Shown here in pieces: positions 42,353 to 51,276 of a stretch of 63,809 nucleotides of DNA. The DNA lies in NCBI GenBank assembly GCA_017847885.1, contig JAGAUA010000017.1, forward strand, positions 1 to 63,809, in the 5' to 3' direction. The translations under genes and the position numbers were made by a program. The stretch comes from Oscillospiraceae bacterium. Its GTDB lineage: Bacteria > Bacillota > Clostridia > Oscillospirales > Ruminococcaceae. The notes under the pieces were generated by a model, which had not been told where the DNA came from, searched no databases, and saw only the letters and a program-made list of their open reading frames with translations. Each line of letters begins with the position of its first letter. Positions within the stretch are counted from its first letter, which is position 1.

Positions 42353-43144
42353 ATGAAAACTTATCTTTATATCGCAAAGCTGCGAATGCAGACTATGCTT
42401 GCGTACCGCATGGAGGTTTTGACCTACACCATAATGCAGGCGCTTATAATGCTTTCGGTAGGATTTTTCTGGAAAGCCGCGTACGGCGGCACACAAGTTG
42501 CTCATGGCGTCACGGGAAATTCCATGATAACCTACACCGTCATATCCGCGATAATGGGCTCTATGTACTACATGGGCGTTGAGGACAGGATATCCGACGC
42601 AGTAAAAACGGGAAGCATTGCAACGGACATGATAAAGCCCGTAAACCTGTTCGGTATGTATCTTGCGGAGGATATGGGCAATCTTGTGATATGCTTCTTC
42701 CGCAGCACGCTGCCCATTTTTATTGTGGCGCTGGCAATATTCGGTCTGCCCGTGCCTGCTTCGCCGCAGCATTTCCTGCTGTTTATCCCAAGCTTTGCTT
42801 TAGGCTACGGCATAAACTGGACCTTTTCCGCGCTGTTTGCAATGATAGCCTTTACCGCCATTGACCTTGGGCCTGCCTTTTCGGTAAAGTACCACTTTGT
42901 CAATATGCTTTCGGGTGCAATGATACCCATATGGTTCTTCCCGGCGTGGCTGCGGACGGCGGTAAACTGCCTGCCCTTTGTGTATATGTTCCAAACTCCG
43001 CTTGGCATTTACATAGGCAAGTACGATATAAGCGAGAGCATACGGGCGCTTGGCATACAAGCTATCTGGCTTGCTGTACTTACAGTCATGGTCATCATAG
43101 CTCAGAAACGCATCGAAAAGCGAGTGCTTGTACAAGGAGGATGA
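42353..43144 (+). CDS. ABC-2 type transporter permease (first subunit)
   Basis: 263 residues, about six helices, with the layout of the DUF990-type ABC-2 permeases that occur as adjacent pairs plus an ATPase. ATG 42353 has GGGAGG upstream. Together with the next two genes it forms an exporter; in this family export of drugs, lipids or peptides is typical and the substrate is unknown. Expression appears controlled by the upstream leader and terminator. Confidence 0.85.
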   Translation: MKTYLYIAKLRMQTMLAYRMEVLTYTIMQALIMLSVGFFWKAAYGGTQVAHGVTGNSMITYTVISAIMGSMYYMGVEDRISDAVKTGSIATDMIKPVNLFGMYLAEDMGNLVICFFRSTLPIFIVALAIFGLPVPASPQHFLLFIPSFALGYGINWTFSALFAMIAFTAIDLGPAFSVKYHFVNMLSGAMIPIWFFPAWLRTAVNCLPFVYMFQTPLGIYIGKYDISESIRALGIQAIWLAVLTVMVIIAQKRIEKRVLVQGG

Positions 43145-43148
43145 TATT

Positions 43149-43961
43149 ATGAAATCATTGCGGCATTATCTGTCGGTAGCGCTGCTTTCGGCAAGGCTGT
43201 CGGTGCAGTCCTGCTTTGAATATCCTGCGGCGTTCATCGGCTGGCTCATATCAAACCCGATACAATTTCTTGTAGCCTTTGCAACGATACGCTTCGTTGT
43301 AATGGAATTCAACGACCTTGCCGGCTGGGACTACAAGCAGCTGGCGTTCCTCTACGGCGTATCCATTTTAAGCCACGGTCTGTCGGTCATATTCTTCTCC
43401 AAGACATGGTGGATGGGCTATCAGATAATCCACGGCGAGCTTGACAGGCTTCGTCTGCGGCCTATGAATACGCTGTTCCAGTTTCTTCTGGGCGAGCTTA
43501 ACATCTTCGGCATAACCGACCTTATCCCCGGTATCATACTTTTCATCTACGGCTGCTGTGCGGTGGATTTCCGCTGGACATTATACAACACCTTTTGTAT
43601 GATTTGCACCGTTATCGGCGCGACCTTTCTTCGGGGCGGCATATACCTTATCCTCGGCTCGCTTACATTCTGGAGCAAAAGCCCCATGCACATCTCAGGC
43701 TTTATGCAGGAGATTTTCAACCGCACAAATATGTATCCGCTTACAATGTACCCCAGAGTCGTGCAGATAATATTTACATTTGTGCTGCCTGTCAGCTGGG
43801 TATGCTTTTATCCTGCAACGGAGTTCCTCGGCAAGGATTCCATGATAACCCTGCCTTACGGTATGCCGTTCATTACGCTGGCGATAGGTATCCTGCTTTT
43901 TGCAATATCCTGCCGTGTGTTCCGTGCAGGCTTCACACAGTATGAGAGCGCAGGCTCGTAA
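43149..43961 (+). CDS. ABC-2 type transporter permease (second subunit)
   Basis: 270 residues, six helices, ABC-2 fold, distantly similar in layout to the previous subunit. ATG 43149 has AAGGAGG upstream and lies four bases after the previous stop. Contains FIGWLISNPIQFLVAF and the end RVFRAGFTQYESAGS, typical of this permease family. Confidence 0.85.
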   Translation: MKSLRHYLSVALLSARLSVQSCFEYPAAFIGWLISNPIQFLVAFATIRFVVMEFNDLAGWDYKQLAFLYGVSILSHGLSVIFFSKTWWMGYQIIHGELDRLRLRPMNTLFQFLLGELNIFGITDLIPGIILFIYGCCAVDFRWTLYNTFCMICTVIGATFLRGGIYLILGSLTFWSKSPMHISGFMQEIFNRTNMYPLTMYPRVVQIIFTFVLPVSWVCFYPATEFLGKDSMITLPYGMPFITLAIGILLFAISCRVFRAGFTQYESAGS

Positions 43962-43990
43962 CAAACACAATACAGATAGGAGGACATAAT

Positions 43991-44968
43991 ATGCCTGTTA
44001 TAGAAGTAAATCATCTTGTAAAACAATTTAAAACCGTCAAAAAAGAAAAGGGGCTGAAAGGCGCCGTTAAGGGGCTTTTCAAGGCGGAGAAAAAGATAGT
44101 CACCGCCGTAAACGACATAAGCTTTTCCATTGAAAAGGGCGAGATAGTTGGCTACATAGGACCAAACGGTGCAGGCAAAAGCACCACGGTAAAAATGATG
44201 TCGGGCATACTCTCCCCCACCTCGGGCGAAATACTCATCAACGGCATTTCTCCCGAAAAGGACAGAAAATCCGTTGTAAAGCAGCTTGGCGTTGTATTCG
44301 GTCAGCGCACCCAGCTTTACTGGGATCTGCGGCTGGGCGAGAGCTTTGAGCTGCTTCGCCGCATTTACAATGTGGACGACGACACCTTCAACCGCAATAT
44401 GAAAATGATGGACGATATACTGAACATCAGCAGCATTATTGACACTCCCGTTAGACAGCTTTCCCTTGGTCAGCGCATGAGGGGCGACCTTGCGGCAGCA
44501 ATGCTCCATTCCCCCGACGTGCTTTTCCTTGACGAGCCGACTATCGGTCTTGACGTTGACGCAAAGCATGCTATCCGCCGCTTTATCAAGGAGATAAACG
44601 CGGAGCGTCAGACCACGGTCATTCTCACCACCCACGACCTTGGGGATATACAGGAGCTTTGCAAGCGTATCATCATTATAAACAACGGTGTTATCGTTGA
44701 GGACGGTTCTCTTGACGATATTGCAGAACGTATCGCGCCCTACCGTCAGCTTATTGTGGAATTTTACAGCGAGCATGAGATACCCCACCCAAAGGCGGAG
44801 ATAATCAAATCCGAGGGTGCGCAGACGGTTTACCGCTTCCGCAAAGACGAAATAACCGCCGCCGAGCTTATGAGCGATATCGGCAAACAGGCTAAAATAA
44901 AGGATATCCGCCTTGAAGAAGCAAACATTGACGATATTATAAGAATAGCATATAATTCTAATTCCTAA
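43991..44968 (+). CDS. ABC-2 type transporter ATP-binding protein
   Basis: 325 residues. Walker A GPNGAGKST, signature LSLGQRMRGDLAAA, Walker B VLFLDEPTIGLD and H-loop LTTHDLGDI are all present; the N-terminus has a long insertion (KTVKKEKGLKGAVKGLFK) before the first strand, characteristic of the ATPases paired with DUF990-like permeases. AGGAGG precedes ATG. It powers the two-permease exporter upstream. Confidence 0.93.
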   Translation: MPVIEVNHLVKQFKTVKKEKGLKGAVKGLFKAEKKIVTAVNDISFSIEKGEIVGYIGPNGAGKSTTVKMMSGILSPTSGEILINGISPEKDRKSVVKQLGVVFGQRTQLYWDLRLGESFELLRRIYNVDDDTFNRNMKMMDDILNISSIIDTPVRQLSLGQRMRGDLAAAMLHSPDVLFLDEPTIGLDVDAKHAIRRFIKEINAERQTTVILTTHDLGDIQELCKRIIIINNGVIVEDGSLDDIAERIAPYRQLIVEFYSEHEIPHPKAEIIKSEGAQTVYRFRKDEITAAELMSDIGKQAKIKDIRLEEANIDDIIRIAYNSNS

Positions 44969-44985
44969 TCTGCGGGAGTGATCAA

Positions 44986-45678
44986 ATGGAACAGACAAAA
45001 ATTTTCATCGAAAACATTCCCGTTATAGTATGGGGAAAGTCTTCGGACAAGGCGTATATACACGTCCACGGCAAAATGTCCTGCAAGGAATATGCTGCGG
45101 AATTTGCGGAAATTGCAGCTGAAAAGGGATACCAGACCATTAGCTTTGACCTTCCCGACCACGGCGAGCGAAAGGGTCGCGGAGAGCGCTGCGACATATG
45201 GAGCGGAATTCATGACCTTTCAATTATCCGCGACTATGTCTTTGCAAAATGGAGCGAAGTATCCCTCTTTGCGTGCAGTCTCGGCGCATATTTCAGCCTT
45301 AATACATACTGCGCCGACAGCTTTAAAAAGTGCCTTTTTCAATCGCCCATTCTTGATATGGAATACCTTATCGGGCAAATGATGATTTGGTTTAATATAA
45401 CCGAGGAGCGGCTGGAGGCGGAAAAAGAAATTGAAACGCCCGTTGACCTGATGACATGGGATTATTACCGATACGTGAAGTCCCACCCTTTGAAAGGTTG
45501 GGATATACCTACCGCTGTGCTTTACGGCGGAAAGGATAACTTTCAGTCCCGTGATATCGTTGAGAGCTTTGCGGAAAAATACGGCTGCCGCCTTACCGTG
45601 TCCGAAAACAGCGAGCATCCCTTTATGGAGCAAAGCGACTTTGAGGTCGTCCGCAAATGGCTAAGCGATAATATATAA
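44986..45678 (+). CDS. Alpha/beta hydrolase with unusual nucleophile elbow
   Basis: 230 residues with a complete alpha/beta hydrolase outline: oxyanion strand HVHGKMSCKE, nucleophile elbow ACSLGAYF (A-C-S-L-G instead of G-x-S-x-G), acid Asp in YGGKDNFQ and catalytic His in SEHPFME. It starts 17 bases after the ABC ATPase and shares its strand, so it may be part of the exporter operon, perhaps acting on an exported or detoxified ester. GGGAGTG precedes ATG. Confidence 0.8.
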   Translation: MEQTKIFIENIPVIVWGKSSDKAYIHVHGKMSCKEYAAEFAEIAAEKGYQTISFDLPDHGERKGRGERCDIWSGIHDLSIIRDYVFAKWSEVSLFACSLGAYFSLNTYCADSFKKCLFQSPILDMEYLIGQMMIWFNITEERLEAEKEIETPVDLMTWDYYRYVKSHPLKGWDIPTAVLYGGKDNFQSRDIVESFAEKYGCRLTVSENSEHPFMEQSDFEVVRKWLSDNI

Positions 45679-45683
45679 ATTAA

Positions 45684-45737
45684 GGAAACCGATGATTAAA
45701 TCACACCTAACGGCTTGCACGATTTAATCATCGGTTT
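45684..45737. mobile_element. MITE-like element, copy 3, acting as bidirectional terminator
   Basis: Perfect 17-bp arms AAACCGATGATTAAATC and its complement surround a core that, read in reverse, is GTGCAAGCCGTTAGGTGTG, the same core as the elements at 34127 and 34316. It is inserted between convergent genes 5 bases after one stop codon, with T runs on its right. Confidence 0.65.
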
Positions 45738-45741
45738 TTTA

Positions 45742-47073
45742 TTATGTAACCTTTTTTGCAGGTCTGCCCGTATCAAGCTTTCTTTCGGGCATAAGGTCCT
45801 TTCGGCGGTAAACCGAAGCGAAGATACCCACAAGAATTCCACAGGCTATCGCGTTGAAACCGCCTCCGCTCATAAAGGGTGCGGTAACATAGCTTTCCAG
45901 CGCGGTGGTTACGCCGATATTTGCCGAAAGAAACCACACCGCTTGAAGCATAAAAACAATTCCTATCGAAAACGCCGTAAGCCGTCCGAAGCTGTTTTGC
46001 ACGCGTCCCGACATAATGAGCATTGCAATCGGCAGAGCCGTAACCGCCAGCGCCGTAAGCGCTCCTGCGGCAAGTCCGCACTGTGCAATAACAGCTGTAA
46101 GAAGGTGCGCGTCGTTTGCGTTGGTAAGAAACTCACTTTCAACATTTCCCCTGCCGAAAAGCTTTGCGCCGCTTATTATGCCCCTGACGTAATCCTGTTC
46201 CCAGCCTACGCCCATATGCTCGTTTCGTGAGTCGCGCCATATTTTTAACGCCGTAACGCCTGCCGCCGCCAACAGCGCAGGTATGTACATAAACAGATGC
46301 GCCGCCCTTTTGCGCACCTTGAAAAACCCGTTTTTCACCGCAATCGTCATTACCGCAAGCGCATAAATTCCCGACAGCACAAGTGCCGAAACACAGGGCG
46401 CATACAGCGCAATAAACGCAGGCGGCACAACCAGCGCAAGACAGGTCAGCACAAATCCGCCAAAGCCTTTTCCGCGCATTGAAAACGCAAAGCCGCACAT
46501 AAACGGCACAAGAAGCATACTTCCGTAAAAGGCTATCTGCCTTGCCGTTTCTCGTAATCCGGTTATCTGAATTACCGTTCCGTCGCCGCGGTTGAGAATA
46601 TCCGTTATGTTTATCACACCAAACATCCCGACGCCCATCAATATTACGAAAGCGACATAAGCCGTTTTGGGAAACCGCGCAAAAGCCGTGTAGTCGAGGA
46701 AATAAAAGAGTACCGCCGCGCCTATCCCCAAGGGCAGCGCCGCAATATCCCCTATGCCGCCCTCCACAAATTCAAAATACGGCGCAAGCATATACCTCAT
46801 GACCGCGCCCAAAAGCATAAGCACTGCCGCTGCCGCAAAAACCGTCCCCGGAACTCTCGGACGGTGCGCCGCGTCAAGTCCCACGCCCGTTTCTATCGGG
46901 TCGCCCATAGTTTTGACCGCCTCTTCCTCGGCATTTTCTTCGGGAAGTCCCACCGCAATAAAAGCCTCCGCTTGGTCGTCGATATGGGCTTCAAGCTCCT
47001 TTTTCAGCGGCTCATGTACCGCGCTGCACCGCACCTGCTCCAGCACCGCCTTGATGTATTCTTCCTTTTTCAT
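45742..47073 (-). CDS. HAAS-domain plus SEDS (FtsW/RodA-like) membrane protein
   Basis: 443 residues. The N-terminal 75 form a soluble helical HAAS-type domain (KEEYIKAVLEQV, LKKELEAHIDDQAEAFIAVG, EAVKTMGDP), followed by about ten membrane helices. The C-terminal region (FLSANIGVTTALESYVTAPF, SGGGFNAIACGILVG) resembles FtsW/RodA polymerase cores. HAAS domains commonly couple membrane proteins to PadR regulators, and the PadR gene overlaps the start here (ATGA). Whether it polymerises peptidoglycan or acts as a sensor is unknown. Confidence 0.78.
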   Translation of the reverse strand: MKKEEYIKAVLEQVRCSAVHEPLKKELEAHIDDQAEAFIAVGLPEENAEEEAVKTMGDPIETGVGLDAAHRPRVPGTVFAAAAVLMLLGAVMRYMLAPYFEFVEGGIGDIAALPLGIGAAVLFYFLDYTAFARFPKTAYVAFVILMGVGMFGVINITDILNRGDGTVIQITGLRETARQIAFYGSMLLVPFMCGFAFSMRGKGFGGFVLTCLALVVPPAFIALYAPCVSALVLSGIYALAVMTIAVKNGFFKVRKRAAHLFMYIPALLAAAGVTALKIWRDSRNEHMGVGWEQDYVRGIISGAKLFGRGNVESEFLTNANDAHLLTAVIAQCGLAAGALTALAVTALPIAMLIMSGRVQNSFGRLTAFSIGIVFMLQAVWFLSANIGVTTALESYVTAPFMSGGGFNAIACGILVGIFASVYRRKDLMPERKLDTGRPAKKVT

Positions 47074-47408
47074 ACGCAGCTTCCCCCCTCCAGCACCTTA
47101 TTCACCGCGCCGCTGAACACATTCCACTCGTTCCTTTTCTCCGCAAGGAAGCCTGCTCCCTCGTCGGTAATGGCATAGTATTTCCTCATGCGCCCGTTTT
47201 CCGACTCCGCCTCCCGTGAGGAAACATACCCTGCTTTTTCAAGAGAGTGCAGCAGCGGATAAAGGGTGCCTGCCTTTAACGAAAAAGTGCTGTCGGAGCG
47301 CTTTTCCAGCGTATCTATCATTTCGTAGCCGTACATTTCCTTTTCCTCAAGCAGCTGTAAGATAAGCATACCCGTTGACCCTGCCATAAGGCTCTTATCA
47401 ATTTTCAT
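47070..47408 (-). CDS. PadR-family transcriptional regulator
   Basis: 112 residues: winged helix with YGYEMIDTLEKRS, LKAGTLYPLLHSLEKAGYVSS and RMRKYYAITDEGAGFL, the classical PadR pattern, and a short C-terminal dimerisation helix. ATG 47408 is reported; TTG 47414 lies 5 bases from GGAGG and is equally plausible. Its stop overlaps the next start. A palindromic operator covers its promoter, so it should repress its own two-gene operon until an inducer is sensed. Confidence 0.9.
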   Translation of the reverse strand: MKIDKSLMAGSTGMLILQLLEEKEMYGYEMIDTLEKRSDSTFSLKAGTLYPLLHSLEKAGYVSSREAESENGRMRKYYAITDEGAGFLAEKRNEWNVFSGAVNKVLEGGSCV

Positions 47409-47425
47409 TTTCAAGGTTACCTCCC

Positions 47426-47470
47426 ATATATAGATTATCTACATATATTATATATCGATAATCTATATAT
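47426..47470. promoter_or_regulatory. PadR operator: 14-bp perfect inverted repeat
   Basis: ATATATAGATTATC (47426-47439) and GATAATCTATATAT (47457-47470) with a 17-base spacer. One arm lies in the -35/-10 spacer and the other just past the start point, well placed for repression. Confidence 0.75.
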
Positions 47471-47475
47471 GTCAA
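47447..47475 (-). promoter_or_regulatory. Promoter of the padR operon
   Basis: Minus strand TTGACA (47470-47475), 17 bp, TATAAT (47447-47452). Confidence 0.85.
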
Positions 47476-47481
47476 GCACAA

Positions 47482-47515
47482 AAAAGACCGTACTCTTTTT
47501 CAGAGTACGGTCTTC
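47482..47515 (-). terminator. Intrinsic terminator of the glycosyltransferase gene group
   Basis: AAGACCGTACTCT pairs with AGAGTACGGTCTT; on the minus strand a T run follows. It separates this operon from the padR promoter. Confidence 0.85.
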
Positions 47516-47532
47516 GGATACAGATAAAAATA

Positions 47533-49074
47533 TCAATGCCGTATACGCTCATCAAGGTCAAATTCGGATATTTCCAGATAGCATATGTTTCCACAGAACG
47601 GTATGCCCTCGCGGACGTTATATACGACATTCACGGGACTTTCGGGGTGATCCGCCTGCGAAGAGGAAATTACATAGTAAATATGCTCGTATCCCGACAG
47701 ATCGCTGTATATCTTTTCGCCGTCCGCTGTCTCGGGCAAAGGCTTATGAGAGGTATAGGTATAAAACTCCCCATAGTCCAGCGCGTAGAATTTATATTCG
47801 GGGAGATACGCCGCAAGCTGGGTAAAATAGTCGGAATCGCTTACAAAAACCGCATCCTTTTCCAAATCGCTTCTGATAAATTCCGCCGTTTCCTTTGCAG
47901 GGCAAAATTCCTCCCCGTAGTCCTTCACAAGGTACGCCGCCCCCGACGGAATAGTCAGAACAAACATAACTGTAAGGAGTATGCCGCAGGTCTTCTCCGC
48001 ATTTCTGTCGCATTTTGCAAAAAAATCAATAAGCCCTTGTATCAGCCTGCTGCTTGATTTTACGTTAGCTTTAGGCTCCTTGAACACCGGTTTATCGGCG
48101 GTTTTTGCAATAACAAATGTGAACACAAATGAGAACAAAAACAGCACTGCGCGGTTAGGTATGGTAAACCATAAAATTTCGTTTGTGAAAATATAGAACA
48201 AAATAAATATCAGCTCAATGATAAAGCCTTTGCGCCAATGCCGCATAAGGATAAGCACGGCTATCATCATAAACTGCATTATCACAGCAAAGGGCATGGT
48301 CAGAAAGCCTGTAAACGGACTTGAGACCGATGAGCTGCTTACGTTGAAAAAGCAGTAAGCAAAGCCCGATATTATCGAAGCTGCCGACAAACGGCTTCCC
48401 GAAATATAGGTATTGCTGACGAAAATCTCTATCAGCGGAAGCACCAGCAGCAGTACGCCGGCTCCTGCAATACCGAGACCTATAAGGTTAAAGGTGTTTT
48501 GCTTTGCGCTGTTTTTCTTCCAATCCCCCCACAGGTCGATAAGCATATAAATGCCGATTATGCCCACAATTCCGCACACAAATATATGGGTGTTTGCAAG
48601 CAGCGCAACAAGCGTACCGAACAAGACGGGGTGCTTTTTGCGGTTTGGATACAGAAGCGCTATAAGGCACAGCAGCAGCGGAATAAGGCAGTACACCCGT
48701 GACATGACCGAGTTGTAAAAGAGAAACCCGTTTGAAAAAACGATAGCCGCTTTCAGAGGTGTGCCAATGGGAAGCTTAAAGAGGATAATTCCTGCGGCAA
48801 TGACTGAGAATGCCCAGCTTATAAGGGGCATGACCTGACAACCGAAGCCAAGGTGAGAGAATATATACAGCACAAAATGCCAAAGCGGAGGGTGCCCCTC
48901 GTATTTGAGCATGGAAATAATGCCTGCAATGTCGTTGTCGCGGGCTATCACCCACGCCTGCGCCTCGTCAAACCATAGCTCATGGCGGAGCGCGCCTATG
49001 AGCGTGAGTACCCCATACACCGCAAAAAGCGCGATACACACCGCGGCAGACCTTTTCTGCGTATTTTCCTTCAT
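47533..49074 (-). CDS. GT-C-type membrane glycosyltransferase (GT39/PMT-like)
   Basis: 513 residues with about eleven helices. The first outer loop has the GT-C signature ELWFDEAQAWVIARD with the catalytic-type acidic pair; a soluble outer domain fills the C-terminal 130 residues. Such enzymes use a lipid-linked sugar to glycosylate proteins or cell-wall polymers outside the membrane. ATG 49074 has GGGGGT upstream; the frame extends further without support. It follows an FAD enzyme and a GtrA-like flippase on the same strand. Confidence 0.82.
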   Translation of the reverse strand: MKENTQKRSAAVCIALFAVYGVLTLIGALRHELWFDEAQAWVIARDNDIAGIISMLKYEGHPPLWHFVLYIFSHLGFGCQVMPLISWAFSVIAAGIILFKLPIGTPLKAAIVFSNGFLFYNSVMSRVYCLIPLLLCLIALLYPNRKKHPVLFGTLVALLANTHIFVCGIVGIIGIYMLIDLWGDWKKNSAKQNTFNLIGLGIAGAGVLLLVLPLIEIFVSNTYISGSRLSAASIISGFAYCFFNVSSSSVSSPFTGFLTMPFAVIMQFMMIAVLILMRHWRKGFIIELIFILFYIFTNEILWFTIPNRAVLFLFSFVFTFVIAKTADKPVFKEPKANVKSSSRLIQGLIDFFAKCDRNAEKTCGILLTVMFVLTIPSGAAYLVKDYGEEFCPAKETAEFIRSDLEKDAVFVSDSDYFTQLAAYLPEYKFYALDYGEFYTYTSHKPLPETADGEKIYSDLSGYEHIYYVISSSQADHPESPVNVVYNVREGIPFCGNICYLEISEFDLDERIRH

Positions 49075-49085
49075 AAAAACCCCCG

Positions 49086-50666
49086 TTACTGCTTCTTTTC
49101 CGCAGTTTCGTGATACTCTTTTTCGGTGTTTACGTTCCACACAGCTTCCTTGTCAGACGAGCCGCTTATTATCGCCCTTGCCGCGTTTATGGCGGTAAGC
49201 ATGGAGTGGTCCATGTTGTTGTAGCGGTGCTGACCGTTTCTGCCGACGCAGAAGAGATTTTCGTAGGAATCGAGATGCTTCTTCACCTCGTCAAAACGGG
49301 CGTAAGTGCCGAAATATGCAGGGTACGCCTTTTTCACCTTTGCGGTAAAGCTGTCAACAATGCTTTCCTTTTTGATAATGCCTATCTTTTCAAGCTCGCC
49401 TGCCGCAAAATCAATGAAGCTTTCGGGGGACATATTCCACATTTCGTCACCCTCGTTGCAGAAATATTCCAGACCCACCCAAACGTGCTTGTTCATGTCG
49501 TCCACCATGTAGGGCGACCAGTTGTTGAATATCTGGAGCCTGCCGATTTTTACGTCACGCTCCTGAATGTATATCCAGCAGTCGGGCACATTGTCGTTTA
49601 TGGTTTTCATTTTCGTCTTGTTTTTTATCTCCAGACCGTCAAGCAGCAGTCCCACGGTGATAAAGTCGCGGTAGGGCAGCTTCTCCGCTATTTCCGAGAC
49701 CTCGCCCGGCACTTCGGGAAGCGCTGAAATCAAGTCCTTGACAGGCATTGAGGACACGAGAAAGTCGCACTCCAACGTTTCCTCTCTGCCGAAGTCGGGG
49801 GAATTTTCATCGGTATTTCTTATTACCACCGAGCGTATTTTTCCGCCTTCCGCGTTGACCCTTACCACCTCGCGCTGCATGATAAGCTCCGCGCCCATTT
49901 CGCAGCAGGTGTCCGCAAGCTTTTCCCAAAGCTGTCCCGGACCGTATTTGGGGTAATAAAACTCCTCGATAAGCGAGGTTTCCACCTTGCCGCCCTTTTT
50001 GCGGAATGGCTTTGACAGCGCCGTGGTGATAAGCTTTATAATGGACAGACCCTTTACGCGCTGAGCGCCCCAATCCGCAGAAATATTCGACGGGTGAACG
50101 CCCCACACCTTTTCGGTGTAGTCCTCGAAAAACATCTGATAGAGCGGCTTGCCGAAGCGGTTTATGTAAAAATTCTCAAGAGAGGTCTCGGGAAGCTTGT
50201 GAAAAACGCTGCCGATGTAGCCGAAGCCTGCCTTGACCGTGTTCAAAAAGCCCATATTTATAAAGGTCTGGGGCTTTAGAGAAATGGGGTAATCGAAAAA
50301 TCTGCGGCGGTAGTATATCCTTGAAACACGGGTACGTGCAAGGAAAACATCGTCAATTTTTTCGGGGTCGATGCTGGGGTCGTCGGAGTATGTGTGTGTT
50401 CTTCCGAGGATAATATCGTCCTTAGAGGGCGCACCTTGGAGCGGAAGAATATCCGTCCACATTTTCATTATGTCCTTGTTTTTGGAGAAAAAGCGGTGAC
50501 CGCCGATGTCGATACGGTTCCCCTTGTATCGGGCGGTACGGGATATTCCACCGATAAACTCGCTTGCCTCGATGATAACGGGCTGAATATCCTTGCTTTC
50601 CTTTAAAAGAGTATACGCGGCGGTAAGCCCCGCAGGACCTGCTCCGATAATAACGACTTTTTTCAT
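49086..50666 (-). CDS. FAD-dependent NAD(P)-binding oxidoreductase, UDP-galactopyranose-mutase/amine-oxidase-like
   Basis: 526 residues. N-terminal dinucleotide-binding fold [18 protein letters not shown], then [28 protein letters not shown] and a C-terminal FAD site ([19 protein letters not shown]). The family contains protoporphyrinogen oxidase, amine oxidase and UDP-galactopyranose mutase relatives and is frequent in cell-surface polysaccharide loci. The reaction is not certain. Its start overlaps the stop of the GtrA gene (ATGA). Confidence 0.85.
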   Translation of the reverse strand: MKKVVIIGAGPAGLTAAYTLLKESKDIQPVIIEASEFIGGISRTARYKGNRIDIGGHRFFSKNKDIMKMWTDILPLQGAPSKDDIILGRTHTYSDDPSIDPEKIDDVFLARTRVSRIYYRRRFFDYPISLKPQTFINMGFLNTVKAGFGYIGSVFHKLPETSLENFYINRFGKPLYQMFFEDYTEKVWGVHPSNISADWGAQRVKGLSIIKLITTALSKPFRKKGGKVETSLIEEFYYPKYGPGQLWEKLADTCCEMGAELIMQREVVRVNAEGGKIRSVVIRNTDENSPDFGREETLECDFLVSSMPVKDLISALPEVPGEVSEIAEKLPYRDFITVGLLLDGLEIKNKTKMKTINDNVPDCWIYIQERDVKIGRLQIFNNWSPYMVDDMNKHVWVGLEYFCNEGDEMWNMSPESFIDFAAGELEKIGIIKKESIVDSFTAKVKKAYPAYFGTYARFDEVKKHLDSYENLFCVGRNGQHRYNNMDHSMLTAINAARAIISGSSDKEAVWNVNTEKEYHETAEKKQ

Positions 50667-51109
50667 TGGCTGTCTTTCCTTTCAGATTTTCCGAATACGA
50701 ATATTTTGCGTCCGCAGTAATTCCATATAAGCACCAGACCTGCCACAACGATTTTTGTGATAAGGTAGTGGAGCTTAAGCAGGTATACTCCCGTATACAT
50801 TCCAAGCTCGGTAAGTCCAAGCCCGATAATACCGATGACCGTAAAAATGATAAAGCCCTTTACGCTTTTGCCGCTGCTTTTGTTTTCCGATTTTCTGAAC
50901 ACGAAAACAAGAGAGAGTATGTAATTTGCGATAAGTCCTGCAATGAAGCCCATTGCAGTCGATATAAAAAGCTCCACGGGAGTACCGCCGTTCAGTATGA
51001 ATTCCCTGAAAAGGAAAAGAGTTCCCGAATCAATGAGAAAGGCAATTCCGCCCACAACAGCATAGCGGAAGAATTCCCAAAAAAGCTTTATGTATTTTGA
51101 TTTATCCAT
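50663..51109 (-). CDS. GtrA-family membrane protein
   Basis: 148 residues, four helices with conserved [19 protein letters not shown] and a basic tail. GtrA-like proteins are thought to flip polyprenyl-phosphate sugars. ATG 51109 begins [16 protein letters not shown]; the frame runs to 51160 without a better ribosome site. It heads the three-gene group with the FAD enzyme and the GT-C glycosyltransferase, a set fitting lipid-linked sugar supply and transfer. Confidence 0.85.
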   Translation of the reverse strand: MDKSKYIKLFWEFFRYAVVGGIAFLIDSGTLFLFREFILNGGTPVELFISTAMGFIAGLIANYILSLVFVFRKSENKSSGKSVKGFIIFTVIGIIGLGLTELGMYTGVYLLKLHYLITKIVVAGLVLIWNYCGRKIFVFGKSERKDSQ

Positions 51110-51276
51110 GCCGCGGCAAATCTCCTTTACGCATAAAATATATCGCTTTAATATTACCACATTTCCGCTTAAAATGCAACGATTTGCGAAAAAAATATTT
51201 CGGATTTGTTACCGTCAAAAGCAAACAAAACTGCGCCGCTCCGCTTGAAAGCAGGTCAGCGCAGTATAATGTTGTC

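Noticed and set aside
43856..44998. 380-codon minus-strand frame opposite the ABC-2 ATPase
   Set aside because: It mirrors an intact ATPase with all motifs and lacks a start signal.
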